Part shown: one piece after another, positions 28,507 to 36,612 of the stretch
Numbering within the stretch: position 1 is the first letter of the stretch
How the letters are laid out: every line of letters begins with the position of its first letter
Assembly: GCA_947385375.1 (NCBI GenBank)
Contig: CANDKR010000005.1
Coordinates: 1-41,906, forward strand
Direction: 5' to 3'
Source of the DNA: an uncultured Clostridia bacterium
Lineage (GTDB): Bacteria > Bacillota > Clostridia > TANB77 > CAG-508
DNA: 41,906 nt
Program-made: the position numbers and the translations under genes
The notes under the pieces: generated by a model
What the model saw: the letters and a program-made list of their open reading frames with translations, nothing else
Databases searched by the model: none
What the model was told of the DNA's origin: nothing

Positions 28507-29865
28507 TTATTTTCCTAAACAGAATTTAGAAAAAATTTCATTAATAACGTCTTCTGTAACCGTCTCCCCTGTTATCTTTCCAAGTTCTTCTATAATCTCT
28601 TTCAAATTGCCAGATATAATATCTATTGGCATCTTGTCAAGAATTGTCTGTTTTGCGATATCTAAATTTTGCTTTGCATTTTTTATTAATTTTTTGTGTC
28701 TATTATTACTTACAATTAATTCTCCATTATTTGCAATTTCTTTTAATTTATATATTTCTGATATTTGATTATATAAATCATCTATACCATCTTTTGTCTT
28801 AGTAGAAATTCTAACTATTGGCTTGCCTAAATCTTCTAATTTACTAATATCTACTCTTTCTTCTAAGTCAATTTTATTTAATACAATAATTGCATTTTTT
28901 TCTTTAACAAGTTTCAAAATCTCTTCATCTTCGTCTGTAAGCTCTTTTGATATATCAAATATAGCAATTACTATATCACTATCTTTTGCAATCTCTATGG
29001 CTTTTTTAACGCCAATTTGTTCTACTTCATTATTTGCATTTCTAATACCTGCTGTATCTATTATTTTAAGTGGAATTCCATCAATTTGTATATATTCTTC
29101 AATTGTATCCCTTGTTGTACCTTCTATATCAGTAACAATCGCTCTTTCCTCTTTTAAAATAACATTTAACAATGAAGATTTTCCAGCATTTGGTCTACCT
29201 ATAATTGCTGTTTTTATTCCATCTCTTATTATTTTGCCGTTTTCAAAGCTTTTTTCCATTAAGTCTATTTTCTTTTCAACTTCTAATAAACTCTCTAAAA
29301 TTCGCTTATTAGTTACCTCTTCTATATCATATTCAGGATAATCAATAGTTGCTTCTATATCAGCAAGTAATGATATTATTGTTTTTCTTATTTCTGCTAT
29401 TTCAGTAGATAAATTACCTTCTAATTGTTTTAAAGAAACTTTTGCTTCTTTATCAGTTTTTGCATTTATAATATCAATAACTGCTTCTGCTTGAGATAAA
29501 TCTATTCTACCATTTAGAAACGCTCTTTTTGTGAATTCTCCTGCTTCTGCAAGCTCTGCTCCATTTTCTAAACATAGTTCTAAAATCTTATTTATAACTA
29601 CTAATCCACCATGTGAATTTATCTCGCACATATTTTCAGTAGTATAACTTTTAGGAGCTTTAAAATATGAAACTAAAACCTCGTCAATTACTTCTCCCGT
29701 AGCATTTACGATATTTCCATACTTAATTGTATAACCTTTTATATCAGAATTTGTTTTAGGTTTAAAAATCTTATCTAAAACCTTAAAACAGTCTTCCCCA
29801 CTCATTCTAATTATTCCTATTCCTCCGATACCCGGAGCTGTTGAAATAGCAGCTATTGTATCCAT
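28507..29865 (-). CDS. mnmE: tRNA modification GTPase MnmE
   Basis: 452 aa. N-terminal formyl-THF-binding domain (DTIAAISTAPGIGGIGIIRMSG), helical domain, and an inserted GTPase: G1 GRPNAGKS at 223-230, G2 with GTTRD, G3 DTAGIR, G4 NKID. The C-terminus ends CLGK, the family's conserved CxGK. Partner of MnmG, encoded downstream across the parS gap. Start is the ATG at 29865 right after GAGGTGAG; five upstream in-frame codons are not needed. Confidence 0.97.
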   Translation of the reverse strand: MDTIAAISTAPGIGGIGIIRMSGEDCFKVLDKIFKPKTNSDIKGYTIKYGNIVNATGEVIDEVLVSYFKAPKSYTTENMCEINSHGGLVVINKILELCLENGAELAEAGEFTKRAFLNGRIDLSQAEAVIDIINAKTDKEAKVSLKQLEGNLSTEIAEIRKTIISLLADIEATIDYPEYDIEEVTNKRILESLLEVEKKIDLMEKSFENGKIIRDGIKTAIIGRPNAGKSSLLNVILKEERAIVTDIEGTTRDTIEEYIQIDGIPLKIIDTAGIRNANNEVEQIGVKKAIEIAKDSDIVIAIFDISKELTDEDEEILKLVKEKNAIIVLNKIDLEERVDISKLEDLGKPIVRISTKTKDGIDDLYNQISEIYKLKEIANNGELIVSNNRHKKLIKNAKQNLDIAKQTILDKMPIDIISGNLKEIIEELGKITGETVTEDVINEIFSKFCLGK

Positions 29866-29893
29866 TTTCTCACCTCTCATAAAAACATTATAT

Positions 29894-29922
29894 ATTATAT
29901 CATATTTACATAATATTGTAAA
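29894..29922 (-). promoter_or_regulatory. Promoter of mnmE
   Basis: Minus strand: TTTACA, 17 bases, TATAAT, directly after the terminator of the rpmH-jag group. Confidence 0.7.
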
Positions 29923-29930
29923 TTAAAAAA

Positions 29931-29981
29931 GAAGCCAAAATGAGTATATATCTATGATATACAAATCCTCACTTTGACTTC
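29931..29981 (-). terminator. Terminator after jag
   Basis: GAAGTCAAAGTGAG pairs (one mismatch-rich region) with CTCATTTTGGCTTC on the minus strand, followed by TTTTTT. Confidence 0.75.
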
Positions 29982-29996
29982 AGATTTATTATTATC

Positions 29997-30722
29997 TTAT
30001 TTATTTAAAGCTACAACTAGCTTTCTATATGGTTCTTCACCAATACTATATGTTGTTACTTTATTGTTTGCTTGTAACTTAGTATGAATAATTTTTCTTT
30101 CATACGCTGTCATAGGTTCTAAAGTAATTGATTTTCCAGTTTTTACAACACTTGCAGCAATTTTCATTGCTAAATTTTCAAGATCTTTTTCTCTTTTTTC
30201 TCTATAACCGCCAATATTTAACATTATCTTGATTTTCTCTCTGTTACCGCTATTTGCAATATTTGTAAGCACATTTTGAATACTATTTAATACTTCTCCC
30301 CTATACCCTATTAAATAACCTGTATCTTCTCCGCTCATATCAATCATTAAAGCATTGTCTTGAACTTCGATAGTATATTTAACATCTGGTGTTGGTAATT
30401 TTGCTACAAAATCATTTAAAAATTCTTCTACACTTGCTTTTACAGCAGTCATATCAGCTGGTTTTCTTTCCACAGCGTCTTTTTTAATTTCTTTCATAAT
30501 GTTAGTTTTTACTACATTAGTTTGTTCTCTAACAAAACCTTCTTTTACAGTCATTTCAACTTTAACAACTCTTGGTGTTAAAATACTGAAAAAACTTCTT
30601 TTATCTTCTTGCTCTAGTACTTTTATCTCCACTTTGTTTTTAGGAAGTTTTAGTTCTTTCAAACCTTTTTCGATAGCTTCATTTGTAGTTTTTCCTTCGA
30701 ATACATAAGTTTTATTCTCCAT
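29997..30722 (-). CDS. jag: RNA-binding protein Jag / KhpB
   Basis: 241 aa. N-terminal Jag domain (KTYVFEGKTTNEAIEKGL), a KH-like domain with GYRGEVLNSIQNVLTNIAN, and a C-terminal R3H domain (LEPMTAYERKIIHTKLQ). KhpB forms an RNA chaperone with KhpA linked to cell elongation and sporulation. The start is the ATG at 30722 after AAAGGAGGAAG; the longer frame would overlap yidC. Classic neighbour of yidC. Confidence 0.95.
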   Translation of the reverse strand: MENKTYVFEGKTTNEAIEKGLKELKLPKNKVEIKVLEQEDKRSFFSILTPRVVKVEMTVKEGFVREQTNVVKTNIMKEIKKDAVERKPADMTAVKASVEEFLNDFVAKLPTPDVKYTIEVQDNALMIDMSGEDTGYLIGYRGEVLNSIQNVLTNIANSGNREKIKIMLNIGGYREKREKDLENLAMKIAASVVKTGKSITLEPMTAYERKIIHTKLQANNKVTTYSIGEEPYRKLVVALNK

Positions 30723-30736
30723 AAGTCTTCCTCCTT

Positions 30737-31564
30737 TTAATCTTCTTTGCATACTTTATTTATTACTAGTCTTTCGACTATCATAATCAAATTGTTTACA
30801 AACCAGTATAAAGCAAGTCCTAAAGGTGCGATAAGTGCGATACTGACAGACATAAACGGCATCATATAATTCATAGTTTTATTCATTTCTGCCATTGTGT
30901 CTCCTTCTTCGTCTCCCTTATCTGCTGGCTTTTCTTCTTTATCTTTCTTAGCATTTTGCATATTTGTAGTTAATTTCATCGAAACAATCGATGTAATTAC
31001 ATATAATACTGGTATTATAAATACCTTCCAATCTGAATAATTTTGAGATGGTACTTGGCTTAAATCAAGTCCTAAGAAATCCATATTTATTCTAACTCTT
31101 TCGTCCTCTGCACCTTTTTCTCTAATTACAGCGATTTCTTGATAACTAGCCTTTTCAGCCTTTTGTTCTTGTATTTCTTTAATATATCCATTAACTACTT
31201 CACTATCCACATGTAACATAAATGTTAGTGGCCTACTTACTAAGAAAAATATTGAAAGTATTATAATAAATTGTAAAATTGATCCTAAACAACCGCTAAA
31301 TGGACTCATATTTTCAGATTTATATAAATCCATCATTTCTTGATTTAATCTAACTGGATCATTTGCATATTTGTCTTGTAAAACCTTTACTTCTGCCTGT
31401 ATTTTAGTGTTTTTCTTTAATGTTTTTTGTTGTTTTATACTCATTGGAAGCATTGCAAGTTTAAGTAAAACAGTAAAAATTATCAATGCTAAACCATAAT
31501 TTCCTACGAAATTATAAATAAAATTTAAAACATAACCAAATATATTTGCAAAAAAATCAAACAT
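30737..31564 (-). CDS. yidC: Membrane protein insertase YidC / SpoIIIJ
   Basis: 275 aa, the short gram-positive YidC form lacking the large periplasmic domain. Hydrophobic segments at about 15-35, 85-110, 165-185 and 225-265. Positively charged cytoplasmic loop KQQKTLKKNTKIQAEVKVLQ, PLTFMLHVD, and MPFMSVSIALIAPLGLALYW in the last helices. No lipobox is evident at the start. Inserts membrane proteins and, in spore formers, assists the SpoIIIA channel. 13 bases after yidD. Confidence 0.95.
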   Translation of the reverse strand: MFDFFANIFGYVLNFIYNFVGNYGLALIIFTVLLKLAMLPMSIKQQKTLKKNTKIQAEVKVLQDKYANDPVRLNQEMMDLYKSENMSPFSGCLGSILQFIIILSIFFLVSRPLTFMLHVDSEVVNGYIKEIQEQKAEKASYQEIAVIREKGAEDERVRINMDFLGLDLSQVPSQNYSDWKVFIIPVLYVITSIVSMKLTTNMQNAKKDKEEKPADKGDEEGDTMAEMNKTMNYMMPFMSVSIALIAPLGLALYWFVNNLIMIVERLVINKVCKED

Positions 31565-31576
31565 ATTCTCCTCCTT

Positions 31577-31795
31577 CTACTTTAGTGGATCAAATCCTCC
31601 CTTAGAAAAAGGATTACACCTTAATATTCTTTTAAATCCTAAAAATACACCTTTTACTGCGCCATATTTTTCAATTGCTTGTTTAGTATATTCTGAGCAA
31701 GTTGGTTCATATTTACAGTGAATTCCCAAATGTTCTAAGTAAGGTGATATGAATTTTTTATAGAATTTTATAAGGTTTATCAGTATTTTTTTCAT
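31577..31795 (-). CDS. yidD: Membrane protein insertion efficiency factor YidD
   Basis: 72 aa. Typical Yid[34 protein letters not shown] and [16 protein letters not shown] with the conserved cysteines. Its start codon overlaps the rnpA stop by one base, the usual linkage in the rpmH-rnpA-yidD-yidC string. Confidence 0.95.
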   Translation of the reverse strand: MKKILINLIKFYKKFISPYLEHLGIHCKYEPTCSEYTKQAIEKYGAVKGVFLGFKRILRCNPFSKGGFDPLK

Positions 31796-32136
31796 TAAAT
31801 AAGCACTCCTGCTTTTGATAAAATCTTCTCAAAATCCTTTTGAATACCGTAATAATCAATTTCTTTTGAGTTTTTATTTTTATTAATTATTATAATTATA
31901 TTATTTCCTGTACCTATTTTATCCTCATAATTCTTATAATTTTCTCTAATAAGTCTTTTAAGCCTATTCCTTTCTACTGCTTTTCCCTGTTTTTTGGAAA
32001 TTGCAATTCCTAGCTTATTTAGGTTTCTATTACTTTTATGTATATACATATTAATATTTTCACCATAAAAAAACTTACCTTTTGAGAAAAAATTCTTAAA
32101 TTCATAGTTTTTTTTAATCATTATAGTATTTTTCAT
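31795..32136 (-). CDS. rnpA: Ribonuclease P protein component
   Basis: 113 aa, small basic protein subunit of RNase P, which trims 5' ends of tRNAs. Contains the family signature [13 protein letters not shown] and [14 protein letters not shown]. Two close starts are possible (32136 or the ATG 15 bases later); GGGG upstream of the first favours 32136. Confidence 0.94.
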   Translation of the reverse strand: MKNTIMIKKNYEFKNFFSKGKFFYGENINMYIHKSNRNLNKLGIAISKKQGKAVERNRLKRLIRENYKNYEDKIGTGNNIIIIINKNKNSKEIDYYGIQKDFEKILSKAGVLI

Positions 32137-32179
32137 ACCTTTTCCCCATTTCTTTTTATTTAATAGGAAAATCTTCTAA

Positions 32180-32204
32180 AAAAGGACGCAATATGCGTCC
32201 TTTT
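32180..32204 (-). terminator. Strong hairpin between rpmH and rnpA
   Basis: AAAAGGACGCA-ATA-TGCGTCCTTTT, an 11-bp perfect stem. Likely a partial terminator that sets the high rpmH to low rnpA ratio. Confidence 0.8.
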
Positions 32205-32208
32205 AAAG

Positions 32209-32343
32209 TTAAGCACTGATTACTTTTCTACCTTTATTTCTTCTTGATTTTAAAACTTTTCTTCCTGCTCTAGATTGCATTCTTTGTCTGAATCCGTGTA
32301 CTTTACTTCTTTGTCTTTTTTTTGGTTGATAAGTTCTCTTCAT
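32209..32343 (-). CDS. rpmH: Ribosomal protein bL34
   Basis: 44 aa beginning [19 protein letters not shown] and containing [13 protein letters not shown], the usual bL34 pattern. Too short for a length-limited ORF search but unmistakable. SD GGGAGGTG lies seven bases before the ATG. First gene of the leftward ribosome/secretion group and the left border of oriC. Confidence 0.97.
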   Translation of the reverse strand: MKRTYQPKKRQRSKVHGFRQRMQSRAGRKVLKSRRNKGRKVISA

Positions 32344-32407
32344 TTTAGCACCTCCCTAATCTATTTTTTATTTTATTATTAACTAAATAAACTCTATAAA
32401 CATAAGA

Positions 32408-32437
32408 ATTATACTACAAAACTATATAAAAAGTCAA
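32408..32437 (-). promoter_or_regulatory. Promoter of rpmH
   Basis: Minus strand: TTGACT, 18 bases, TATAAT, about 65 bases upstream of rpmH. Confidence 0.7.
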
Positions 32438-32486
32438 GTATCTACGGAATATAGTATAATTTTTTAGTTTATTTTTCTTTTTTTAC

Positions 32487-32515
32487 TTGATATTTGAATA
32501 TATTTTTGATATTAT
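32487..32515 (+). promoter_or_regulatory. Promoter of dnaA
   Basis: TTGATA, 17 bases, TATTAT. The transcript would carry the DnaA boxes at 32547-32626 in its leader, which fits DnaA autoregulation. Confidence 0.6.
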
Positions 32516-32546
32516 ATGAACACAAGTAATTATTACGGATAATTAG

Positions 32547-32626
32547 TTTTCCACATTTTCACACATATAAAATAAACTTGACTTTTAGGCAGTTTTACAC
32601 AATAGTGTGGATAATCTTGTGGATAA
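32547..32626. other. oriC: oriC, upstream DnaA-box cluster
   Basis: Two perfect TTATCCACA boxes on the minus strand (32606-32614 and 32618-32626) with weaker copies TTTTCCACA (32547-32555) and TTTTACACA nearby. Located between rpmH and dnaA; first half of a bipartite origin of the Bacillus/Clostridium type. Confidence 0.8.
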
Positions 32627-32652
32627 ATATTACTATCGAAAGGGCGATTAAA

Positions 32653-34020
32653 ATGTATACTGACAAAGAGAGTTTGCTTGAAGAAGCTAAGAAACTTTTA
32701 CAAGGTGAAATGTCTACAATATCATATATTACATGGATTAAAAGCTTAGGAATTGCTTCTGTAAAAGATAATAAAATTGTACTTATTGCACAAACAGATA
32801 TGCAAAAAGATGCTTTGATGGCAAGACATTCAGAAATTGTACAAACAACTTTTAATTTTATTACAAATAAACAATGTGAAATTTCAGTTATAACAAAAGC
32901 AGAAGAAAATGCTGACACGGTTTCTGAAGAAAGCGACAGTATTGATGATATTAGCTTTTCAAAAACAGAAAATTATAGTAATAGTTTTTTAAAACCTGAA
33001 TATACTTTTGATACTTTTGTTATTGGAAATAATAATAAATTCGCACATGCAGCAGCCTTTGCAGTAGCAGAAGCACCAGCACGAACTTATAATCCATTAT
33101 ATATATATGGTGGTGTAGGTCTTGGAAAGACTCATTTAATGCACGCGATAGGAAATCATATTTTAAAAAACAATCCAACAATGAAGGTATTATACGTAAC
33201 TTCTGAGAATTTCATCAATGACTTAGTAAATTCTATAAAAGATCCAAATTTCAAAAATGAATTATTTAGGGACAAGTATAGAAATGTAGATGTTTTATTA
33301 GTAGATGATATTCAGTTTATAGCTGGTAAAAAACTTGGTCAAGAAGAATTTTTCCATACATTTAATGCATTACATCAATCAGGAAAACAAATTATAATTT
33401 CAAGTGATAGACCACCAAGAGATATTCCTTTATTAGAAGAAAGATTAAGATCAAGATTTGAATGGGGAATACTTGCAGATGTTTCAGTTCCAGATTATGA
33501 GACACGTTTAGCGATTTTAAGAAGAAAAGTACAGCTTCAAAATGTTATATTTGATGATTATTTATTATCAGTTATAGCAACACGTATTGACTCAAATATC
33601 CGTGAACTTGAAGGTTCTTTAAGTAAAATTATCGCTTATGCGAATTTAACACATAGTCCAATAACCATAGAGGTTGTGGAAAAATCTTTAAATGAGTACA
33701 TACATCAAAAAGAGAAGATTATTTCAGCTGATTATATCCAAGATATAGTAGCTAAATATTTCAATATAAATAAAGAAGATTTAACATCTTCAAAGAAATC
33801 TAATGATATAGCATATCCAAGACAAATTGCTATGTATTTATGTAGAACTGTTGCACAAATGACATTTCCTAAGATAGGAGCTGCTTTTGGCGGAAGAGAC
33901 CATACAACAGTAATGCATGCGGTTAATAAAATCGAAAAAGAGATAAAAGAAAATAAAGAAAATTCAAATACAAAATTAATTGTGGAAAGTGTTAAAAACA
34001 TAATAAGAGAATCTAACTAG
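32653..34020 (+). CDS. dnaA: Chromosomal replication initiator DnaA
   Basis: 455 aa from the ATG at 32653 with AAAGGG nine bases upstream; the open frame extends 25 codons further into the DnaA-box region but has no ribosome site there. Domain I (about 1-80), short linker, AAA+ domain with Walker A GGVGLGKT (153-160), Walker B LLVDDIQF, and domain IV with the DNA-binding signature GGRDHTTVMHAVNKIE. It opens the origin and also acts as a transcription factor. Confidence 0.98.
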   Translation: MYTDKESLLEEAKKLLQGEMSTISYITWIKSLGIASVKDNKIVLIAQTDMQKDALMARHSEIVQTTFNFITNKQCEISVITKAEENADTVSEESDSIDDISFSKTENYSNSFLKPEYTFDTFVIGNNNKFAHAAAFAVAEAPARTYNPLYIYGGVGLGKTHLMHAIGNHILKNNPTMKVLYVTSENFINDLVNSIKDPNFKNELFRDKYRNVDVLLVDDIQFIAGKKLGQEEFFHTFNALHQSGKQIIISSDRPPRDIPLLEERLRSRFEWGILADVSVPDYETRLAILRRKVQLQNVIFDDYLLSVIATRIDSNIRELEGSLSKIIAYANLTHSPITIEVVEKSLNEYIHQKEKIISADYIQDIVAKYFNINKEDLTSSKKSNDIAYPRQIAMYLCRTVAQMTFPKIGAAFGGRDHTTVMHAVNKIEKEIKENKENSNTKLIVESVKNIIRESN

Positions 34021-34122
34021 TATATTTATAAATAAAAAACGCACTTTTCTAAAAAGAATGTTTTATGAACAAAAAACTTCCGAACATGACCTCAAATTTA
34101 GTCTACGGAAGTAAGGGAAAAC

Positions 34123-34310
34123 TTATCAACAGAACACCTGTGGAAACGGTGTGAAAATGATGTTAATAAATAGTTATTCACAAAAGAATGTGAATCAGGT
34201 GGATAAAACTACTTAATTTCCACATAGTTATACACATAGTTTTTGTTAGGGAACTAGCGGTTTTCAGAAGTTTTCCACCAAATACACAAGACCTACTACT
34301 ACTACTACTA
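34123..34310. other. oriC: oriC, dnaA-dnaN part with DnaA boxes and DnaA-trio unwinding element
   Basis: Boxes: TTATCAACA (34123), TTATTCACA (34174), a reverse TGTGAATCA (34190), GGTGGATAA (34198), ATTTCCACA (34216), TTATACACA (34228). Two weak boxes (about 34271 and 34281) precede six CTA repeats (34293-34310), which are DnaA-trios (3'-GAT-5'), then an AT-rich stretch. This is the arrangement of the Bacillus basal unwinding system. Confidence 0.88.
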
Positions 34311-34340
34311 AAAATATTATATATAAAGGAGAAGCAAAAT

Positions 34341-35456
34341 ATGAAAGTTCTTTGTGAAAAAGAAAAAATTCTTAAAGGTATTAATTCCGTAATAAATGGT
34401 GTTGCTTCTAAAACAACAATGCCTATATTAGAAGGAATACTTATTCAAACAAATGATAATGAACTAAAATTAACTTCTTATGATTTAGAAATAGGAATTG
34501 AATATATTTTAGAAGCAGAGATAGAAGAACAAGGAAGTATAGTTGTAAATGCTATAATGTTTAGTGAAATTATAAGAAAACTTCCAAATACAACTATAAA
34601 GATTACTATAAATGATAATAACTTATTAGAAATAGAATGTGAAGGTTCTTTATATAAACTTGCAACTATGAATCCTGATGAATTTCCAGAATTACCTAAA
34701 ATTAATGTAGATAATTCTATTGAAGTAGAACAAACAACATTAAAGAATATGATTAGAAAAACAATATTTGCAGTAAGTACAGAAGAAAATAGACCTATAT
34801 TTACAGGTTGTTTATTTGAAGTAGTAGAAAATAAATTAAATGTAGTAGCAGTAGATGGATATAGATTAGCTATAAAAAGTAATGTTATAAATGAAAAAGT
34901 AAATTCATTTAGTAGTGTAATTCCAGGAAAAACATTAAATGAAGTAAATAAGATTATTTCAGATTCTTTTGAACCAGTAAAAATAGGAATATCTAGAAAT
35001 CAAGCTTTATTTGAAATGGAAAATTGTAAGATTGTTACAAGACTTTTAGATGGAGAATTCTTAAAATATGCAAATACAATTCCACAAAATTGGGAAACAA
35101 GAATAAAAGTAAATAAAAATAATATTCAAGAATGTTTTGAAAGAATTAAACTTATTTCAGCATCAGCAATAGAAAAGGAAAAGAAATATCCTGTAAAAAT
35201 AAATGTAGAAGTAGGAAAAGTTACAATTTCTTGCGCAAACCAAACTGGTGATGCAAAAGAAGAAATTTATGTTGATACAGAAGGAAAAGAGCTTGAAATT
35301 GGATTTAATCCAGTATTTTTCTTAGAAGCATTAAAAGCAATTGATGATGAAGAAGTTTATATTGAGTTTGGAACAAATCGTTCGCCTTGTATAATTAAAC
35401 CAATTGATAATGGTGACTATATTTATATGATTTTACCAATAAAAATAAAAGAGTAG
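34341..35456 (+). CDS. dnaN: DNA polymerase III sliding clamp (beta subunit)
   Basis: 371 aa, normal length. Three clamp domains; recognisable stretches are GVASKTTMPILEGILI, LATMNPDEFPELP, FAVSTEENRPIFTG, VAVDGYRLA, and the C-terminal YIYMILPIKI that forms part of the hydrophobic partner-binding pocket. SD AAAGGAGAAG before the ATG. A perfect DnaA box TTATCCACA (35457-35465) directly follows the stop. Confidence 0.97.
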   Translation: MKVLCEKEKILKGINSVINGVASKTTMPILEGILIQTNDNELKLTSYDLEIGIEYILEAEIEEQGSIVVNAIMFSEIIRKLPNTTIKITINDNNLLEIECEGSLYKLATMNPDEFPELPKINVDNSIEVEQTTLKNMIRKTIFAVSTEENRPIFTGCLFEVVENKLNVVAVDGYRLAIKSNVINEKVNSFSSVIPGKTLNEVNKIISDSFEPVKIGISRNQALFEMENCKIVTRLLDGEFLKYANTIPQNWETRIKVNKNNIQECFERIKLISASAIEKEKKYPVKINVEVGKVTISCANQTGDAKEEIYVDTEGKELEIGFNPVFFLEALKAIDDEEVYIEFGTNRSPCIIKPIDNGDYIYMILPIKIKE

Positions 35457-35503
35457 TTATCCACAAATTGTACTAAAATGTGTATAACTAATAGGAAAAA
35501 GAA

Positions 35504-36575
35504 ATGTTTATAAAAAAAGTTACATTAGAAAATTTTAGAAATTATATAGAGCAAGAAATTAAACTAGAAGATGGAATAAATATTATATATGGTAATAATG
35601 CTCAAGGTAAAACTAATATTATAGAATCAATTTTTCTATGTAGTTTAGGAAAATCTTTTAGGACAAATAAAGATAAAGAACTTATAAATTTTGAAGCAGA
35701 AGAAGGCAAGGTTTCAGTAGAATATCAGCGTTCTGATAGAGAAGGAACGATAAAAGCTGTAATAAGTGATAAAAAAAATTTCTTTATAAATGGTATAAAA
35801 CAAAATAAAGTTAGTGATATAATAGGAAAGATAAATGTAATTATATTTACACCAGATAATATTGAAATTGTAAAAGATGGACCTCAAAAGAGAAGAAAAT
35901 TCTTAGATATGATGATAAGTTCTTTAAAACCAAATTATTTGCATTTATTAAATACATATAATCAAGCATTAGAACAAAGAAATAATTATTTAAAACAAAT
36001 TAAATTTGAGAATAGGGCAGAGGAAATGCTTGATATTTGGGACGAACAGTTATCTGAACTTTCTTCAAAAATATATGAATATAGAAAAAAATATATAGAA
36101 AAATTTTCTGAAAAAATTGATGATATACACAAAAAGATAACAAAAAGTGGAAAACTTGAAGAAAATTTAGAAATAAGATATATTAGTAATGGAAAAGATA
36201 AAGAATCTTTTATAGAAGCCTTAAATAAATCTAGAAAAATAGATATAAAAAGAGGGTTTACAGCTACTGGAATACATAGAGATGATTTTTTAATATATAT
36301 AAATAAAAGACCAGTAGCAGTTTATGGTTCACAAGGTCAGCAAAGAACCACTGTACTTTCTTTAAAACTTACGGAGCTTGAGATTGTAAAAGAAGAAATA
36401 GGGGAGAGCCCTATACTTCTTTTAGATGATTTTATGTCCGAATTAGATGAAAAAAGAAGGAAAAGTTTTATAGAGAGCATCGAAGGAAATCAAGTTATTA
36501 TAACTTGTACAGACGATATAGAAAATTTAGATACAAAAGCTAAAAGGATATATGTAGAAGCACGGAAAATGTTAA
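35504..36575 (+). CDS. recF: DNA replication/repair protein RecF, with a +1 frameshift at CGG near the end
   Basis: RecF loads RecA at gaps. Walker A GNNAQGKT at 30-37, signature GSQGQQRTT, Walker B LLLDDFMSELD. In zero frame the ORF runs to 36661 (385 aa) with an unrelated basic tail, [18 protein letters not shown], overlapping gyrB by 49 bases. At 36563-36565 the codon is CGG; skipping the C ends the protein YVEAGKC at 36575, giving 356 aa and a C-terminus like that of other RecF proteins (a conserved Gly near the end), and leaves a clean gap before the gyrB ribosome site. No S4-domain gene (yaaA/rlbA) lies between dnaN and recF. Confidence 0.93.
36563..36565 (+). other. CGG +1 recoding site in recF
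   Basis: GCA-C-GGA: zero-frame CGG, +1 frame GGA (Gly), then Lys-Cys-stop. Easily missed because zero frame stays open. Confidence 0.75.
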
Positions 36576-36612
36576 TACTATTACCAAAAGAGAAAGAAAC
36601 TAGGAGGAAGAA

